DNA of 64,000 nt. It comes from Streptomyces mobaraensis NBRC 13819 = DSM 40847 (GTDB taxonomy: Bacteria; Actinomycetota; Actinomycetes; Streptomycetales; Streptomycetaceae). The notes beneath the pieces were generated by a model. That model was not told the origin of the DNA, searched no databases, and worked only from the letters and a program-made list of their open reading frames with translations. Made by a program: the position numbers and the translations under genes. Below, piece by piece: positions 49,529-57,907 of the stretch. How positions within the stretch are numbered: the first letter of the stretch is position 1; each line of letters begins with the position of its first letter. Where the stretch lies: contig NZ_CP072827.1 of NCBI RefSeq assembly GCF_017916255.1, positions 4,489,501-4,553,500 on the forward strand, in the 5' to 3' direction.

Positions 49529-49734
49529 TCCAAGGGAATTCGCGCCCTCTTGGCATCGTGGGGTATGAACCGCGTCGAACGCAACCGTTCGGGGTGGATA
49601 CGGTCGGTTCCAGGCGTCCCCGGAACCGACCGTTCCTTGGTGGCGGCCGGGCTGCTGTCCCCTGCCGACCGGCCGCCGTACCACCGGAGTGAGGTCCCAC
49701 GACGCGCGTCGGCGCGCGTCTCACACTCCGGTGG
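49529..49734. ncRNA. cluster of hairpins between convergent genes
   Basis: Consecutive inverted repeats: CCAAGGG/CCCTCTTGG (about 49529-49552, bulged), CGAACG/CGTTCG (49576-49591), CGGTCGGTTCC with its exact complement (49601-49632), GGCGGCCGG/CCGGCCGCC (49642-49677), and CCACCGGAGTG/CACTCCGGTGG (49681-49734) whose loop carries another 8-bp hairpin. Such density suggests a structured RNA, a bidirectional terminator array or a small mobile element. Transcription is not known. Confidence 0.4.
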
Positions 49735-49934
49735 AATCCGCCCTGTCGTTGCCGGGCGCCCAGGTGAACAGGGGCGGAGACCACGCGTGGATTCAGGTGG
49801 GCCGCTCCTGGCTGGCGCGGACACCGACTCCAACGAAGGCGGCTCGCGCCCGGTCACGCGCCGTACGGGTGACGGGGCGGGCGGCGGGTTTCCGCCGCGC
49901 CGGCGGCGCCGTCCGGCCGCCGGCCCGAGGGGGT
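49735..49934. other. intergenic DNA before the chorismate mutase stop
   Basis: No gene or further clear hairpin seen. Confidence 0.35.
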
Positions 49935-50240
49935 TCAGACGCGGCCCCGGCAGAGGTCCAGCAGGGTCATCGCGAGGACGGTGCCGTTCTTCCCCAGCCG
50001 GTCGCTGTAGTGGGTGAGGATCTCCATCTCGCGGGAGAGGTTGACACGGCGCCCGCCGGAGGCGATGCGCTCGCGCTGGATCTCCTCCGAGACGGCCATC
50101 CGCTCCTGGACGAGGCCGATGATCCTGCCGTCGAGTTCGTCGATGCGCTCCCGGGCGCCGGTGATCAGGCGGGCGGCCTCGTCGGTGCGGGCGCCGGTGT
50201 CGGTGGTGGCGGGGGTGACGGGTGCGGTGGTCGTGGTCAT
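49935..50240 (-). CDS. chorismate mutase (AroQ type)
   Basis: 101 residues; ATG 50240 follows GAGGAG. The all-helical AroQ fold is evident: ARERIDELDGRIIGLVQERM (about 29-48), AVSEEIQRERIASGG and REMEILTHYSDRLGKNG (about 70-86). It converts chorismate to prephenate, the first step toward Phe and Tyr. Neither prephenate dehydratase nor dehydrogenase is fused. The N-terminal 20 residues are Thr-rich and disordered. About 60-185 bases upstream lie a strong terminator hairpin and a leader ORF with Phe and Tyr codons, so expression is likely controlled by attenuation. Confidence 0.92.
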   Translation of the reverse strand: MTTTTAPVTPATTDTGARTDEAARLITGARERIDELDGRIIGLVQERMAVSEEIQRERIASGGRRVNLSREMEILTHYSDRLGKNGTVLAMTLLDLCRGRV

Positions 50241-50298
50241 GTCCGGTGTTCTCCTCGGGTGGGGGCCCGGCGCCGGCGCGGCCCTGAGGGGAAACGCG

Positions 50299-50334
50299 CG
50301 AGCGCCCCGGGCCTTGGCCGGCCCGGGGCGCTCG
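50299..50334 (-). terminator. attenuator terminator of the chorismate mutase gene
   Basis: A perfect 15-bp GC stem (50299-50313 with 50320-50334, six-base loop) lies between the leader ORF and the chorismate mutase start, followed on the minus strand by GCGCGTTTCCCC. Position and strength fit a premature terminator. Confidence 0.7.
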
Positions 50335-50348
50335 TGGAAGTCGCTGTT

Positions 50349-50426
50349 CTATCGCTGAGCAGCACGACCATGGCAGCCGGACGGGCCGGTGCCATAGGTA
50401 AAGACGAAGGTCGAGTGCTCGCGCAT
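50349..50426 (-). CDS. leader peptide with Phe/Tyr codons
   Basis: 25 codons plus TAG. Residues 5-11 read STFVFTY, i.e. two Phe and one Tyr codon within five positions, the end products of the chorismate mutase branch. The ORF ends 15 bases before the terminator hairpin. A sigma-70-like promoter ends seven bases before its ATG, so the transcript would start at or next to the A of ATG (leaderless), which is common for actinobacterial leader peptides. In the usual attenuation scheme ribosomes stalled at Phe/Tyr codons would favour read-through into chorismate mutase. I did not find a fully convincing antiterminator; GGCCCG within the leader can pair with the left arm of the terminator. Confidence 0.65.
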   Translation of the reverse strand: MREHSTFVFTYGTGPSGCHGRAAQR

Positions 50427-50433
50427 GGCGGAC

Positions 50434-50463
50434 AGTATGGCCCTCGGGGGGCCCCGGAGCCAA
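50434..50463 (-). promoter_or_regulatory. promoter of the chorismate mutase leader
   Basis: On the minus strand TTGGCT (50458-50463), an 18-base spacer and CATACT (50434-50439). Start of transcription is predicted at 50426-50427, the first base of the leader ORF. Confidence 0.6.
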
Positions 50464-50506
50464 CCGCATTCGGATGGTGAGACAAAAGCGGCCACCCCCG
50501 TCCCGG

Positions 50507-50512
50507 TAGAAT
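50507..50512 (+). promoter_or_regulatory. -10 box upstream of guaA
   Basis: TAGAAT lies 46 bases before the GTG of guaA in a stretch of lower GC content. A matching -35 box is not clear. It is divergent from the chorismate mutase leader promoter. Confidence 0.4.
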
Positions 50513-50558
50513 CGACAAATAGAGACCCCCACCCTCGACCGCCGGAAGGGCCGCTCCC

Positions 50559-52154
50559 GTGTCAGCAGCACCACCCCCCGCCGCCCACGACAACACCGCG
50601 GAGCCGGTCCTCGTCGTCGACTTCGGCGCGCAGTACGCCCAGCTCATCGCCCGCCGCGTCCGTGAGGCGCGGGTCTACAGCGAGGTCGTCCCGTCCACCA
50701 CTCCGGTGTCCGAGATCCTGGCCCGCAAGCCGAAGGCGATCATCCTCTCCGGCGGCCCCTCGTCCGTCTACGAAGAGGGCGCCCCGACGCTCGACCGCGA
50801 GATCTTCGAGGCCGGCGTCCCCGTCTTCGGCATGTGCTACGGCTTCCAGCTGATGGCCACGACCCTCGGCGGCACGGTCGACAACACCGGCGCCCGCGAG
50901 TACGGCCGCACCCCGCTGACCGTCTCCCGGCCGTCCTCCACCCTCTTCGAGGGCACCCCGGCCGAGCAGCCGGTGTGGATGTCGCACGGCGACGCCTGCT
51001 CCGCCGCGCCCGAGGGCTTCACCGTCACCGCGTCCACGGACCTGGTGCCGGTCGCCGCCTTCGAGAACGACGAGAAGAAGCTGTACGGCGTGCAGTACCA
51101 CCCCGAGGTGATGCACTCCACGCACGGCCAGCAGGTCCTGGAGCACTTCCTCTACCGGGGCGCGGGCATCGAGCCCACCTGGACCACGGGCAATGTGATC
51201 GAGGAGCAGGTCGCGGCCATCCGCGAGCAGGTCGGCACCAAGCGCGCCATCTGCGGCCTGTCCGGCGGTGTGGACTCCGCGGTCGCCGCGGCCCTCGTCC
51301 AGAAGGCCATCGGCTCCCAGCTGACCTGCGTCTACGTCGACCACGGGCTGATGCGCAAGGGCGAGACCGAGCAGGTCGAGAAGGACTTCGTCGCCGCGAC
51401 CGGCGTCAAGCTGAAGGTCGTGGACGCGCAGGAGCGCTTCCTGGCCGCCCTCGCCGGCGTCTCCGACCCGGAGGAGAAGCGGAAGATCATCGGCCGGGAG
51501 TTCATCCGGGTCTTCGAGCAGGCCCAGGCCGAGATCGTCGCCGAGGCCCCGGACGACCAGCCCGTCGAGTTCCTGGTCCAGGGCACGCTCTACCCCGACG
51601 TCGTCGAGTCCGGCGGCGGCACGGGCACCGCGAACATCAAGTCCCACCACAACGTGGGCGGCCTCCCCGAGGACCTGGAGTTCAAGCTCGTCGAGCCGCT
51701 GCGCCAGCTGTTCAAGGACGAGGTCCGCATGGTCGGCAAGGAGCTCGGCCTCCCGGACGAGATCGTCCAGCGCCAGCCGTTCCCGGGCCCCGGCCTCGGC
51801 ATCCGCATCGTCGGCGAGGTCACCAAGGAGCGCCTCGACCTGCTGCGCGAGGCCGACGCCATCGCCCGCGAGGAGCTGACGGCCGCCGGTCTCGACCGTG
51901 AGATCTGGCAGTGCCCCGTGGTCCTGCTGGCCGACGTCCGCTCGGTGGGCGTCCAGGGCGACGGCCGCACCTACGGCCACCCGATCGTGCTCCGCCCGGT
52001 CTCCTCCGAGGACGCGATGACCGCCGACTGGTCGCGCCTGCCCTACGAGACCCTGGCGAAGATCTCCACCCGCATCACCAACGAGGTGCGCGACGTCAAC
52101 CGCGTCGTCCTCGACGTGACCAGCAAGCCGCCGGGGACGATCGAGTGGGAGTGA
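50559..52154 (+). CDS. guaA: GMP synthase (glutamine-hydrolysing)
   Basis: 531 residues; GTG 50559 behind GGAAGGG. GuaA aminates XMP to GMP using glutamine and ATP. Glutaminase domain (about 17-205) with the catalytic Cys in GMCYGFQLM (about 91-99) and the His-Glu pair in [13 protein letters not shown]-pyrophosphatase domain with the P-loop [16 protein letters not shown] (about 230-245). The C-terminal dimerisation domain has [16 protein letters not shown] (about 406-421) and ends in KPPGTIEWE, the conserved terminus. Full length. A perfect 24-bp terminator hairpin with TTTT follows. Confidence 0.97.
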   Translation: MSAAPPPAAHDNTAEPVLVVDFGAQYAQLIARRVREARVYSEVVPSTTPVSEILARKPKAIILSGGPSSVYEEGAPTLDREIFEAGVPVFGMCYGFQLMATTLGGTVDNTGAREYGRTPLTVSRPSSTLFEGTPAEQPVWMSHGDACSAAPEGFTVTASTDLVPVAAFENDEKKLYGVQYHPEVMHSTHGQQVLEHFLYRGAGIEPTWTTGNVIEEQVAAIREQVGTKRAICGLSGGVDSAVAAALVQKAIGSQLTCVYVDHGLMRKGETEQVEKDFVAATGVKLKVVDAQERFLAALAGVSDPEEKRKIIGREFIRVFEQAQAEIVAEAPDDQPVEFLVQGTLYPDVVESGGGTGTANIKSHHNVGGLPEDLEFKLVEPLRQLFKDEVRMVGKELGLPDEIVQRQPFPGPGLGIRIVGEVTKERLDLLREADAIAREELTAAGLDREIWQCPVVLLADVRSVGVQGDGRTYGHPIVLRPVSSEDAMTADWSRLPYETLAKISTRITNEVRDVNRVVLDVTSKPPGTIEWE

Positions 52155-52170
52155 CCGCTCCCTGAGCCCC

Positions 52171-52222
52171 GGCCGTGCCGCCCTTCGTCCACAGCTGTGG
52201 ACGAAGGGCGGCACGGCCTTTT
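52171..52222 (+). terminator. intrinsic terminator of guaA
   Basis: A perfect 48-base palindrome (24-bp arms, 52171-52194 and 52195-52218, centre CACAGCTGTG) followed directly by TTTT. The strongest terminator in the window. Confidence 0.95.
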
Positions 52223-52367
52223 CCCGGCCGCCCGCGCCCGGGGGGCCGTCCGCTTCGCCGCGGTGGTGCGTAGGGTCGGGGGACGTACGACGCATGACCG
52301 GGGCGCGGGCGGCCGGGAAGAGAAGCCGTGCCGTCCGGGCCGGGAAGCGAGAGGAGCGGTGGACGGC

Positions 52368-52892
52368 ATGACACTCCTGGGACGAGGGGAAACGTTGAGC
52401 GGCGGTACGGGACGACGTCCTTCGGCCTCGCTGTACGCGCTGCTGCCGCTGCGGCTGTTCCTCGGCGTCACCTTCCTCTACGCGGGGCTCGACAAGCTCA
52501 CCGACGGGGCGTTCCTCGCGAGCGACGGCCCTGGCTCGCTCGGGGAGCTGATGCGCTCCTGCCGGGACAGCGCCGGCGCTCCCTGGCTCGTCGACCTGGG
52601 GCTGCACAGCCCGGTCGGCTTCGGCTGGGCGATCGGGCTCGGAGAGGTGGCCGTGGGCGCGGCCACGCTGCTCGGACTCTTCGCCCGCGTGGCGGCGGCC
52701 GGCGGCGCACTGATCTCGCTCTGCCTCTGGCTGACGGTCAGTTGGTCCTCGACCCCCTACTACTACGGCAACGACCTCGTCTATCTGATGGCCTGGCTCC
52801 CGCTGGCCATCGCGGGGGCTCCCCTGCTGTCCCTGGACGCCGTGCGCCCCCGCCGCCGGGCCCGCGCCCGGCGGGGCGCCTTGTTCACTTGA
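52368..52892 (+). CDS. DoxX family membrane protein
   Basis: 174 residues from ATG 52368; a TTG at 52395 with GAGGGG five bases upstream is an equally good start and would remove nine residues. Four membrane segments are visible: LLPLRLFLGVTFLYAGLDKL (about 25-44), GFGWAIGLGEVAVGAATLLG (about 84-103), VAAAGGALISLCLWLTV and DLVYLMAWLPLAIAGAPLLS. The FLYAGLDKLTDG motif is typical of DoxX/TQO-small-subunit-like proteins. Some act in thiosulfate or oxidative-stress responses, but the function here is unknown. The 3' end merges into short direct repeats. Confidence 0.85.
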   Translation: MTLLGRGETLSGGTGRRPSASLYALLPLRLFLGVTFLYAGLDKLTDGAFLASDGPGSLGELMRSCRDSAGAPWLVDLGLHSPVGFGWAIGLGEVAVGAATLLGLFARVAAAGGALISLCLWLTVSWSSTPYYYGNDLVYLMAWLPLAIAGAPLLSLDAVRPRRRARARRGALFT

Positions 52893-52945
52893 GCGTTCAC
52901 CTGAGCCCGGCGTTCACCTGAGCCCGGCGTTCACCTGAGCCCGGC
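52883..52945. repeat. 17-bp tandem repeats across a stop codon
   Basis: GTTCACCTGAGCCCGGC three times (52895-52911, 52912-52928, 52929-52945), preceded by a related partial copy GTTCACTTGAGC (52883-52894) that contains the stop codon of the DoxX gene. Confidence 0.95.
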
Positions 52946-52969
52946 GGGCGCCCGGGACCGGCGGGCGGC

Positions 52970-53197
52970 TCACTCCCGCTCTGCCCGGCCGAGCGCACGG
53001 GCCGCCCGGTGCCGGCGCACGAGGAACCCGATGGACGAGGCGGCCCCCGCCAGACAGAGCCCCCCGACCAGGGCGGGCAGCAGCGCGAAGGCGGGGAAGC
53101 GCCAGCGGCCGACCGCCGCCGCGAGGTAGGCCAGCCCACCGCCCACCAGCACCAGGCCGATGACGAGCTTGCCGGGCTCGAACTCATGGCGTCGCAC
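52970..53197 (-). CDS. small two-helix membrane protein
   Basis: 75 residues; GTG 53197 behind GGAGG. Two membrane segments, LVIGLVLVGGGLAYLAAAVG (about 11-30) and ALLPALVGGLCLAGAASSIGFL (about 39-60), then a basic tail RRHRAARALGRAERE. It overlaps the 3' end of the PspC gene by 14 bases, so the two are co-expressed. I do not recognise the family; by context it is a membrane partner in an envelope-stress module. Confidence 0.75.
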   Translation of the reverse strand: MRRHEFEPGKLVIGLVLVGGGLAYLAAAVGRWRFPAFALLPALVGGLCLAGAASSIGFLVRRHRAARALGRAERE

Positions 53198-54512
53198 GGG
53201 TCACCTCCACCTCACCGATACCTGCCTTCAGCCGCAGCTCCAGCGTGCCGCGCGAGGCGTGCCCCGGCAGCGGGTCCACGGTCACCCGCTTGTTCTGGCG
53301 GGGTTTGACGTCCACGTCGTCACGGCCGCTGCCGGGCAGCTTGATGTATCCGATCCCCACCTCCATCGTCAGCTTCGCCGTGACGTCGTCGGGGATGACG
53401 ACCGTCAGCCGTCCGGCACCCGCCTCGGCGCGGGTGGCCAGGGGCTTCGCGCCCTGCCCGCCCGCCGGCCAGGAGAGGTGGGACAGGTCGAGGGTGCCCA
53501 CGCCCGTGCCGACCTCGTACGCGGGCCGGAGCTCCGCCGCGCTCGCCGGCCGCCAGGTCACCCGGCGCCACTCCGTGGTGACCGACTTCGGCAGGGCGGC
53601 CGCCCCCATCAGCAGCAGCCCGGTCAGCACGGCCGCGGTGACCGTCCCGCCGCCGGTGCGGCCGTAGCGGGAGCTGACGGCTATGCCCAGCCCGTAGACG
53701 GCCAGCGCGCATGCCAGACCCGTCTCCAAGGAGGTGCCCAGGGGCCGCCCGTGCCAGGTGAGGGCCGTGCCGGCCGAGAACGCCACGAGGGCCAGCAGGG
53801 CCGTCCAGCCGCCGAGCTGCCGCCCGTCCCGCGCCGGGCGCTCCGGCCGCGCCTCCCGCCGGGCCGTGGCGTCGGCCGGGCCGCCGTCGTCGTCCGGCCC
53901 CCACAGATAACCGGTGCCGTGGTACGGCAGGCCGGCCACCTCCACGTGGAGGACCGGATCCCGCCACCACGACGGTACGGCCGGCGGCGGGGGCGCCTGG
54001 GTCTCGGGCGGCGCGTCCACCTGCGCCTTCGCCGGCCTCCCGGCGCCCGGCACCGAGGCCGCCTCCTCGCCGGCGTCGGGCGTCCGGCGCCGCTGCGACC
54101 AGTACGCCGTCCCCACCAGGGCCACGGTCAGCAGCAGGGAGAACGACATGGCACCGCTGTTGTTGAGCATGGACAGGAACAGTCCGCAGCCCACCAGCGC
54201 GCACAGCACTGCCGTCAGCGCCGGGCCGTCCACCCGGCCCGACAGCATCCGGCGCCCCTCGTTCTCCTCCTCGCCCTCCAGGGGGATCAGCAGCCACGCG
54301 AAGCCGTACACGATCAGCCCGAAGCCGCCGGTGACCGCCAGGACCCCGAGGACCACCCGGAAGATCACCGGGTCCAGGTCGAAGAAGCGGCCCAGCCCCC
54401 CGCACACGCCGGAGAGCACCTTGTGGTCGCGGCTGCGCCGCAGCGGGGGCCCGGACGCGGCGGGTGGCGCGTCCCGGTGCTGCGGGTTCTCGGCGGGCGG
54501 TGCGTCGGTCAT
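53184..54512 (-). CDS. PspC-domain membrane protein
   Basis: 442 residues from ATG 54512. N-terminal PspC domain (about 27-82: LRRSRDHKVLSGVCGGLGRF, then VYGFAWLLIPL) with a membrane helix, followed by further hydrophobic segments (about 95-145 and 235-310) and a C-terminal extracytoplasmic beta domain of the LiaF/toast-rack type (about 330-442; VGTGVGTLDLSHLSWPAGG, MEVGIGYIKLPGSG). Such proteins monitor the cell envelope together with PspC/LiaS-type kinases, which here is encoded at 56.6 kb. Divergent from a Ser/Thr kinase. Confidence 0.88.
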   Translation of the reverse strand: MTDAPPAENPQHRDAPPAASGPPLRRSRDHKVLSGVCGGLGRFFDLDPVIFRVVLGVLAVTGGFGLIVYGFAWLLIPLEGEEENEGRRMLSGRVDGPALTAVLCALVGCGLFLSMLNNSGAMSFSLLLTVALVGTAYWSQRRRTPDAGEEAASVPGAGRPAKAQVDAPPETQAPPPPAVPSWWRDPVLHVEVAGLPYHGTGYLWGPDDDGGPADATARREARPERPARDGRQLGGWTALLALVAFSAGTALTWHGRPLGTSLETGLACALAVYGLGIAVSSRYGRTGGGTVTAAVLTGLLLMGAAALPKSVTTEWRRVTWRPASAAELRPAYEVGTGVGTLDLSHLSWPAGGQGAKPLATRAEAGAGRLTVVIPDDVTAKLTMEVGIGYIKLPGSGRDDVDVKPRQNKRVTVDPLPGHASRGTLELRLKAGIGEVEVTRATP

Positions 54513-54644
54513 GAGCACATGGTGTCAACCGCGGCCGCCGAGCGGCATCCGTGATGACCCTGGCCCTTCCCTGAGATCGACCCTGAGATCAAGACGGTTA
54601 GGGTGGCGCATCGAACAGGCAATCGTCATTCGGAGGGGCGTGCG

Positions 54645-56450
54645 GTGTCCGAGTCAGTGTCCGGTGCGCCGGGCGGGGTGCCCGGCCCGGCCTCCGGCCG
54701 CCTGCTCGCCGGCCGGTACCGGCTGCTCCGGCGCATCGGCCGCGGCGGCATGGGCACCGTGTGGCTCGCCGAGGACGAACTGCTGGGCCGCCGCGTCGCG
54801 GTCAAACAGCTCCACGTGCCCCACGGGCTGGACGAGGAGGACCTCGCCACCCTCTACGAGCGGACCCGCCGGGAGGCGCGCAGCGCGGCGCGGATCAGCC
54901 ACCCGAACGTGGTCGTCGTCCACGACGTGGTCGAGGACGACGAGGGGCTGCCGTGCATCGTGATGGAGCACGTGCCGTCGAAGACCCTCGGCGAGGTGCT
55001 GAAACAGGGGCCTCTGGCGCCGGAGGAGGCGGCCCGGATCGGACGCGGGATGATCGCCGCGCTGCGCGCCGCCCACGCGGCCGACGTCCTGCACCGCGAC
55101 GTCAAGCCGGGGAACGTGCTGCTCGGCGACGACGGCCGGGTCGTGCTCACCGACTTCGGCATCGCGCACCTGGCCGGGAACTCCACCCTCACCAAGACCG
55201 GCGAGATGGTCGGTTCGATCGACTACATCGCCCCCGAGCGCGTCCGGGGCGCCCGGCCGGGCCCGGCCTCGGACCTGTGGGCGCTGGGCGCCACGCTGTA
55301 CGAGGCGGTCGAGGGCCGGACGCCGTACCAGCGGCCCACGCCCGTCGAGACGGCGTACGCCATCGCCGTGGACCCGTTGGAACCCCCGTTGCGCGCCGGG
55401 TCGCTGACCCGGTTGATCGAGACCCTGCTGTCCCGGGACCCGGACCTGAGGCCCCCCGCCGACCTGGTCGAGCAGATCCTGCGCGAGCCGGCCGCCGAGC
55501 CGGGGACGGCCCGTCACCCCGCGCCGGGAGCGGACGGGTTCGAGCGGTCCGAGGCCACCACCGCCGTGACGCCGCCCCACGCCGCACCCGCCGCGGAGCC
55601 GTCCGCTCCGGTGCCGGGTACGGTTCCGGCGCCGGATGCCACGCCGGCATCGGCCCCTGTCCCGGCACCGGATCCCGTTCCCGTAGCGGATCTCGCGCCG
55701 GCTCCCGGTCGGCGGCCGACCGCGCCCACCGCCGTCGCGCCCGCTCAGCCCGCACCACCCGCGCCCGCTTTCGTTTCCGCCCCCACTTCCGCTTCCGCCG
55801 GGCGGCCGGTGACCGAGCGCCCGTCCGGCGGGCGGCGGCGGATCGTCAAGTGGGTGGCGGTGGCGGTCGTTCCGGGGATCGTGGCCGCGGTCGCCGCCTT
55901 CTTCCTCCTTCCGGGGGAGAAGAAGGACGACGCCGCGCCGCCGGCGCCGGAACACTCGTCGTCCTCGCCGGCACCCACGCCCACCCCCTCCTCGCCGCCG
56001 CCCGTACCGCCCGGCTACCGCTTGGTGACCGAGAAGGACCTCGGGGTCGCCTTCCCCGTGCCGAAGGGCTGGAGCCGGAAGGAGAAGTCGGCCGTCGAGG
56101 TGGACTACATCGACCCCACCGGCCTCGTCGACCTCAAGGTCAACGTCCTGGACCTGGCGAACCCCGATCCGCTGAACCACTGGCAGGACGTCGAACAGCA
56201 GGTGAGGACGAAGGTCGACGCCTACCGGCGGCTGCGCATGCAGGCCACCGCCTACCGGGGCGACCCGGCCGCCGTCTGGGAGTTCGTCTTCAAGGGCCGC
56301 GTCCGCGAGTTCCGCGCCATCGACCTGGGCTTCGGCCGCGCCGGCGGCGACGAGTACGCCGTGTACCTCTCCGCGCCCTCGGCCGACTGGGACCGCCATC
56401 GACCGGTCTTCGACGCGGTCCGGGACGGGTTCCGGGTGCTCCCGCGCTGA
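54645..56450 (+). CDS. membrane Ser/Thr protein kinase
   Basis: 601 residues; GTG 54645 behind GGAGGGG. Kinase domain (about 24-285): IGRGGMGTV, K54 in VAVKQLH, catalytic HRDVKPGN, DFG in VVLTDFGIAHLAG and SIDYIAPERV. A Pro/Ala linker (about 290-395) leads to a membrane segment (WVAVAVVPGIVAAVAAFFLL, about 403-422) and an outer domain (about 450-601; GVAFPVPKGWSRKEKSAVEV to FDAVRDGFRVL), like that of the kinase at 43.8 kb. Neighbours (PspC genes, two-component pair) suggest envelope signalling. Confidence 0.93.
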   Translation: MSESVSGAPGGVPGPASGRLLAGRYRLLRRIGRGGMGTVWLAEDELLGRRVAVKQLHVPHGLDEEDLATLYERTRREARSAARISHPNVVVVHDVVEDDEGLPCIVMEHVPSKTLGEVLKQGPLAPEEAARIGRGMIAALRAAHAADVLHRDVKPGNVLLGDDGRVVLTDFGIAHLAGNSTLTKTGEMVGSIDYIAPERVRGARPGPASDLWALGATLYEAVEGRTPYQRPTPVETAYAIAVDPLEPPLRAGSLTRLIETLLSRDPDLRPPADLVEQILREPAAEPGTARHPAPGADGFERSEATTAVTPPHAAPAAEPSAPVPGTVPAPDATPASAPVPAPDPVPVADLAPAPGRRPTAPTAVAPAQPAPPAPAFVSAPTSASAGRPVTERPSGGRRRIVKWVAVAVVPGIVAAVAAFFLLPGEKKDDAAPPAPEHSSSSPAPTPTPSSPPPVPPGYRLVTEKDLGVAFPVPKGWSRKEKSAVEVDYIDPTGLVDLKVNVLDLANPDPLNHWQDVEQQVRTKVDAYRRLRMQATAYRGDPAAVWEFVFKGRVREFRAIDLGFGRAGGDEYAVYLSAPSADWDRHRPVFDAVRDGFRVLPR

Positions 56451-56599
56451 CCGGTGCCGTGCCGGCCGGGGCAGCTTGACGGGCCGTGGCGGGAACCGGT
56501 GTAAGGGGCGGCGACGGGGTTCCCTCGGGGGAACAGATCGGGGTCCGATCAGGGACGACCCCGATACCGCGGGGCGCCACGGCGTGTGACGATCGTGCC

Positions 56600-57907
56600 A
56601 TGACCGGCGCATCGACGACGCAGCCCCGAGCCGGCGGTGCCTACGCGCCCGCCGCCCCCGACCCCGTGCCCCTGCGCAAGCTCTACCGCAGCGCCGAGGG
56701 CCGGATGCTCGGCGGCGTGGCGCGCGGCCTCGCCGGTCACCTGGGGGTGCCGGTCTCCTGGGTGCGGCTGGTCTTCCTCGCCCTGCTCATGGCCCAGGGC
56801 ATGGGCGCGCTGCTCTACGCGGTCTTCTGGTTCGTCGTGCCGCTGGGTGTGGGCGGTGTCGAGGCACGCCGGCCGGACGAGGAGGTGGCGCCGGACGGCC
56901 GGAGGCACCTGTTCGCCCGCAAGCCGGACCGGGGGCAGGTCTTCGCGTTCATCGCGCTCATCGTGGGCGCCGCGATCTTCTTGGACCGGCTGCACCTCGG
57001 CCGCGCCAATGTCTACGTCTGGCCGCTGGTCCTGATCGGAGCCGGTGTCGCCCTGGTGTGGCGGCAGGCGGACAACGCCCGGCGGGCCCACTGGGTGGAG
57101 GTGAGCCGGCGCAAGCGGGTCCTGCCGCTCGCCCGGGGCGCGGCCGGCGTCCTGCTGGTCGGCGCCGGGGTGACCGGCATCGTCGTGCTCCAGGGCTCCG
57201 CCGAGCATCTGGGCACCGTGCTGCAGGCGTCGCTCGCGGTCCTGGTCGGCATAGCCCTGCTGGCGGGTCCGTCCGTCGTGCGTATGACGCAGGATCTCTC
57301 CGCCGAGCGCACCATGCGCATCCGCGCCCAGGAACGGGCCGAAGTCGCCGCGCACGTCCATGACTCGGTCCTGCATACGCTCACTCTGATCCAGCGCAAC
57401 GCGGAGGACTCCAGGGAGGTGGCCCGCCTCGCCCGGGCCCAGGAGCGCGAGTTGCGGGCCTGGCTCTACAACCCCGAGGGCCACGGCAAGGACGAGTCCG
57501 ACGAGCCCGAGACCCTGGCGGAGGCCGTACGCGCCAACGCCGCCGAGGTCGAGGACCACCACGGCGTCCCCCTGGAGGTGGTCGTGGTCGGCGACTGCCC
57601 GCTCGACGAACGCCTGCGGGCACAGATGCAGGCCGCGCGCGAGGCCATGGTCAACGCCGCGAAATACGGTGGTGAGGGCGGGGCGGTTCAGGTCTACGCC
57701 GAGGTCGAAGGGCGTACGGTCTTCGTCTCGGTGCGCGACAGGGGACCGGGCTTCGACCCGGACGCCGTGCCCGACGACCGGATGGGGGTCCGGGAGTCGA
57801 TCATCGGCAGAATGCAGCGCAACGGTGGCACCGCGCGCCTGCGCTCCGTTCCCGACGGGGGGACGGAAGTGGAGCTGGAGATGGAGAGGGCGGAAGAGAC
57901 ATCATGA
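56600..57907 (+). CDS. sensor kinase with N-terminal PspC domain
   Basis: 435 residues from ATG 56600. PspC domain (about 25-90: LYRSAEGRMLGGVARGLAGH, MGALLYAVFWFVVPLG) and four further membrane segments (about 110-240) precede a HisKA_3-like dimerisation helix with H254 in AAHVHDSVLHTLTLI. The ATPase domain has AAREAMVNAAKYGGEGG (N-box) and RDRGPGFDPDAV, but the G2 box is short. This is the architecture of actinobacterial PspC kinases of the LiaS/DesK class. The gene overlaps the response regulator gene (ATGA). Confidence 0.92.
   Translation: MTGASTTQPRAGGAYAPAAPDPVPLRKLYRSAEGRMLGGVARGLAGHLGVPVSWVRLVFLALLMAQGMGALLYAVFWFVVPLGVGGVEARRPDEEVAPDGRRHLFARKPDRGQVFAFIALIVGAAIFLDRLHLGRANVYVWPLVLIGAGVALVWRQADNARRAHWVEVSRRKRVLPLARGAAGVLLVGAGVTGIVVLQGSAEHLGTVLQASLAVLVGIALLAGPSVVRMTQDLSAERTMRIRAQERAEVAAHVHDSVLHTLTLIQRNAEDSREVARLARAQERELRAWLYNPEGHGKDESDEPETLAEAVRANAAEVEDHHGVPLEVVVVGDCPLDERLRAQMQAAREAMVNAAKYGGEGGAVQVYAEVEGRTVFVSVRDRGPGFDPDAVPDDRMGVRESIIGRMQRNGGTARLRSVPDGGTEVELEMERAEETS

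Noticed and set aside
49377..49784. Protein-coding gene in the gap before chorismate mutase
   Set aside because: Frames on both strands cross the perfect inverted repeats, lack ribosome sites and have no recognisable sequence.
47254..50574. 1106-codon minus-strand frame
   Set aside because: It runs antisense through the dehydrogenase and GMC genes and out of frame through chorismate mutase; an artefact of scarce stop codons.
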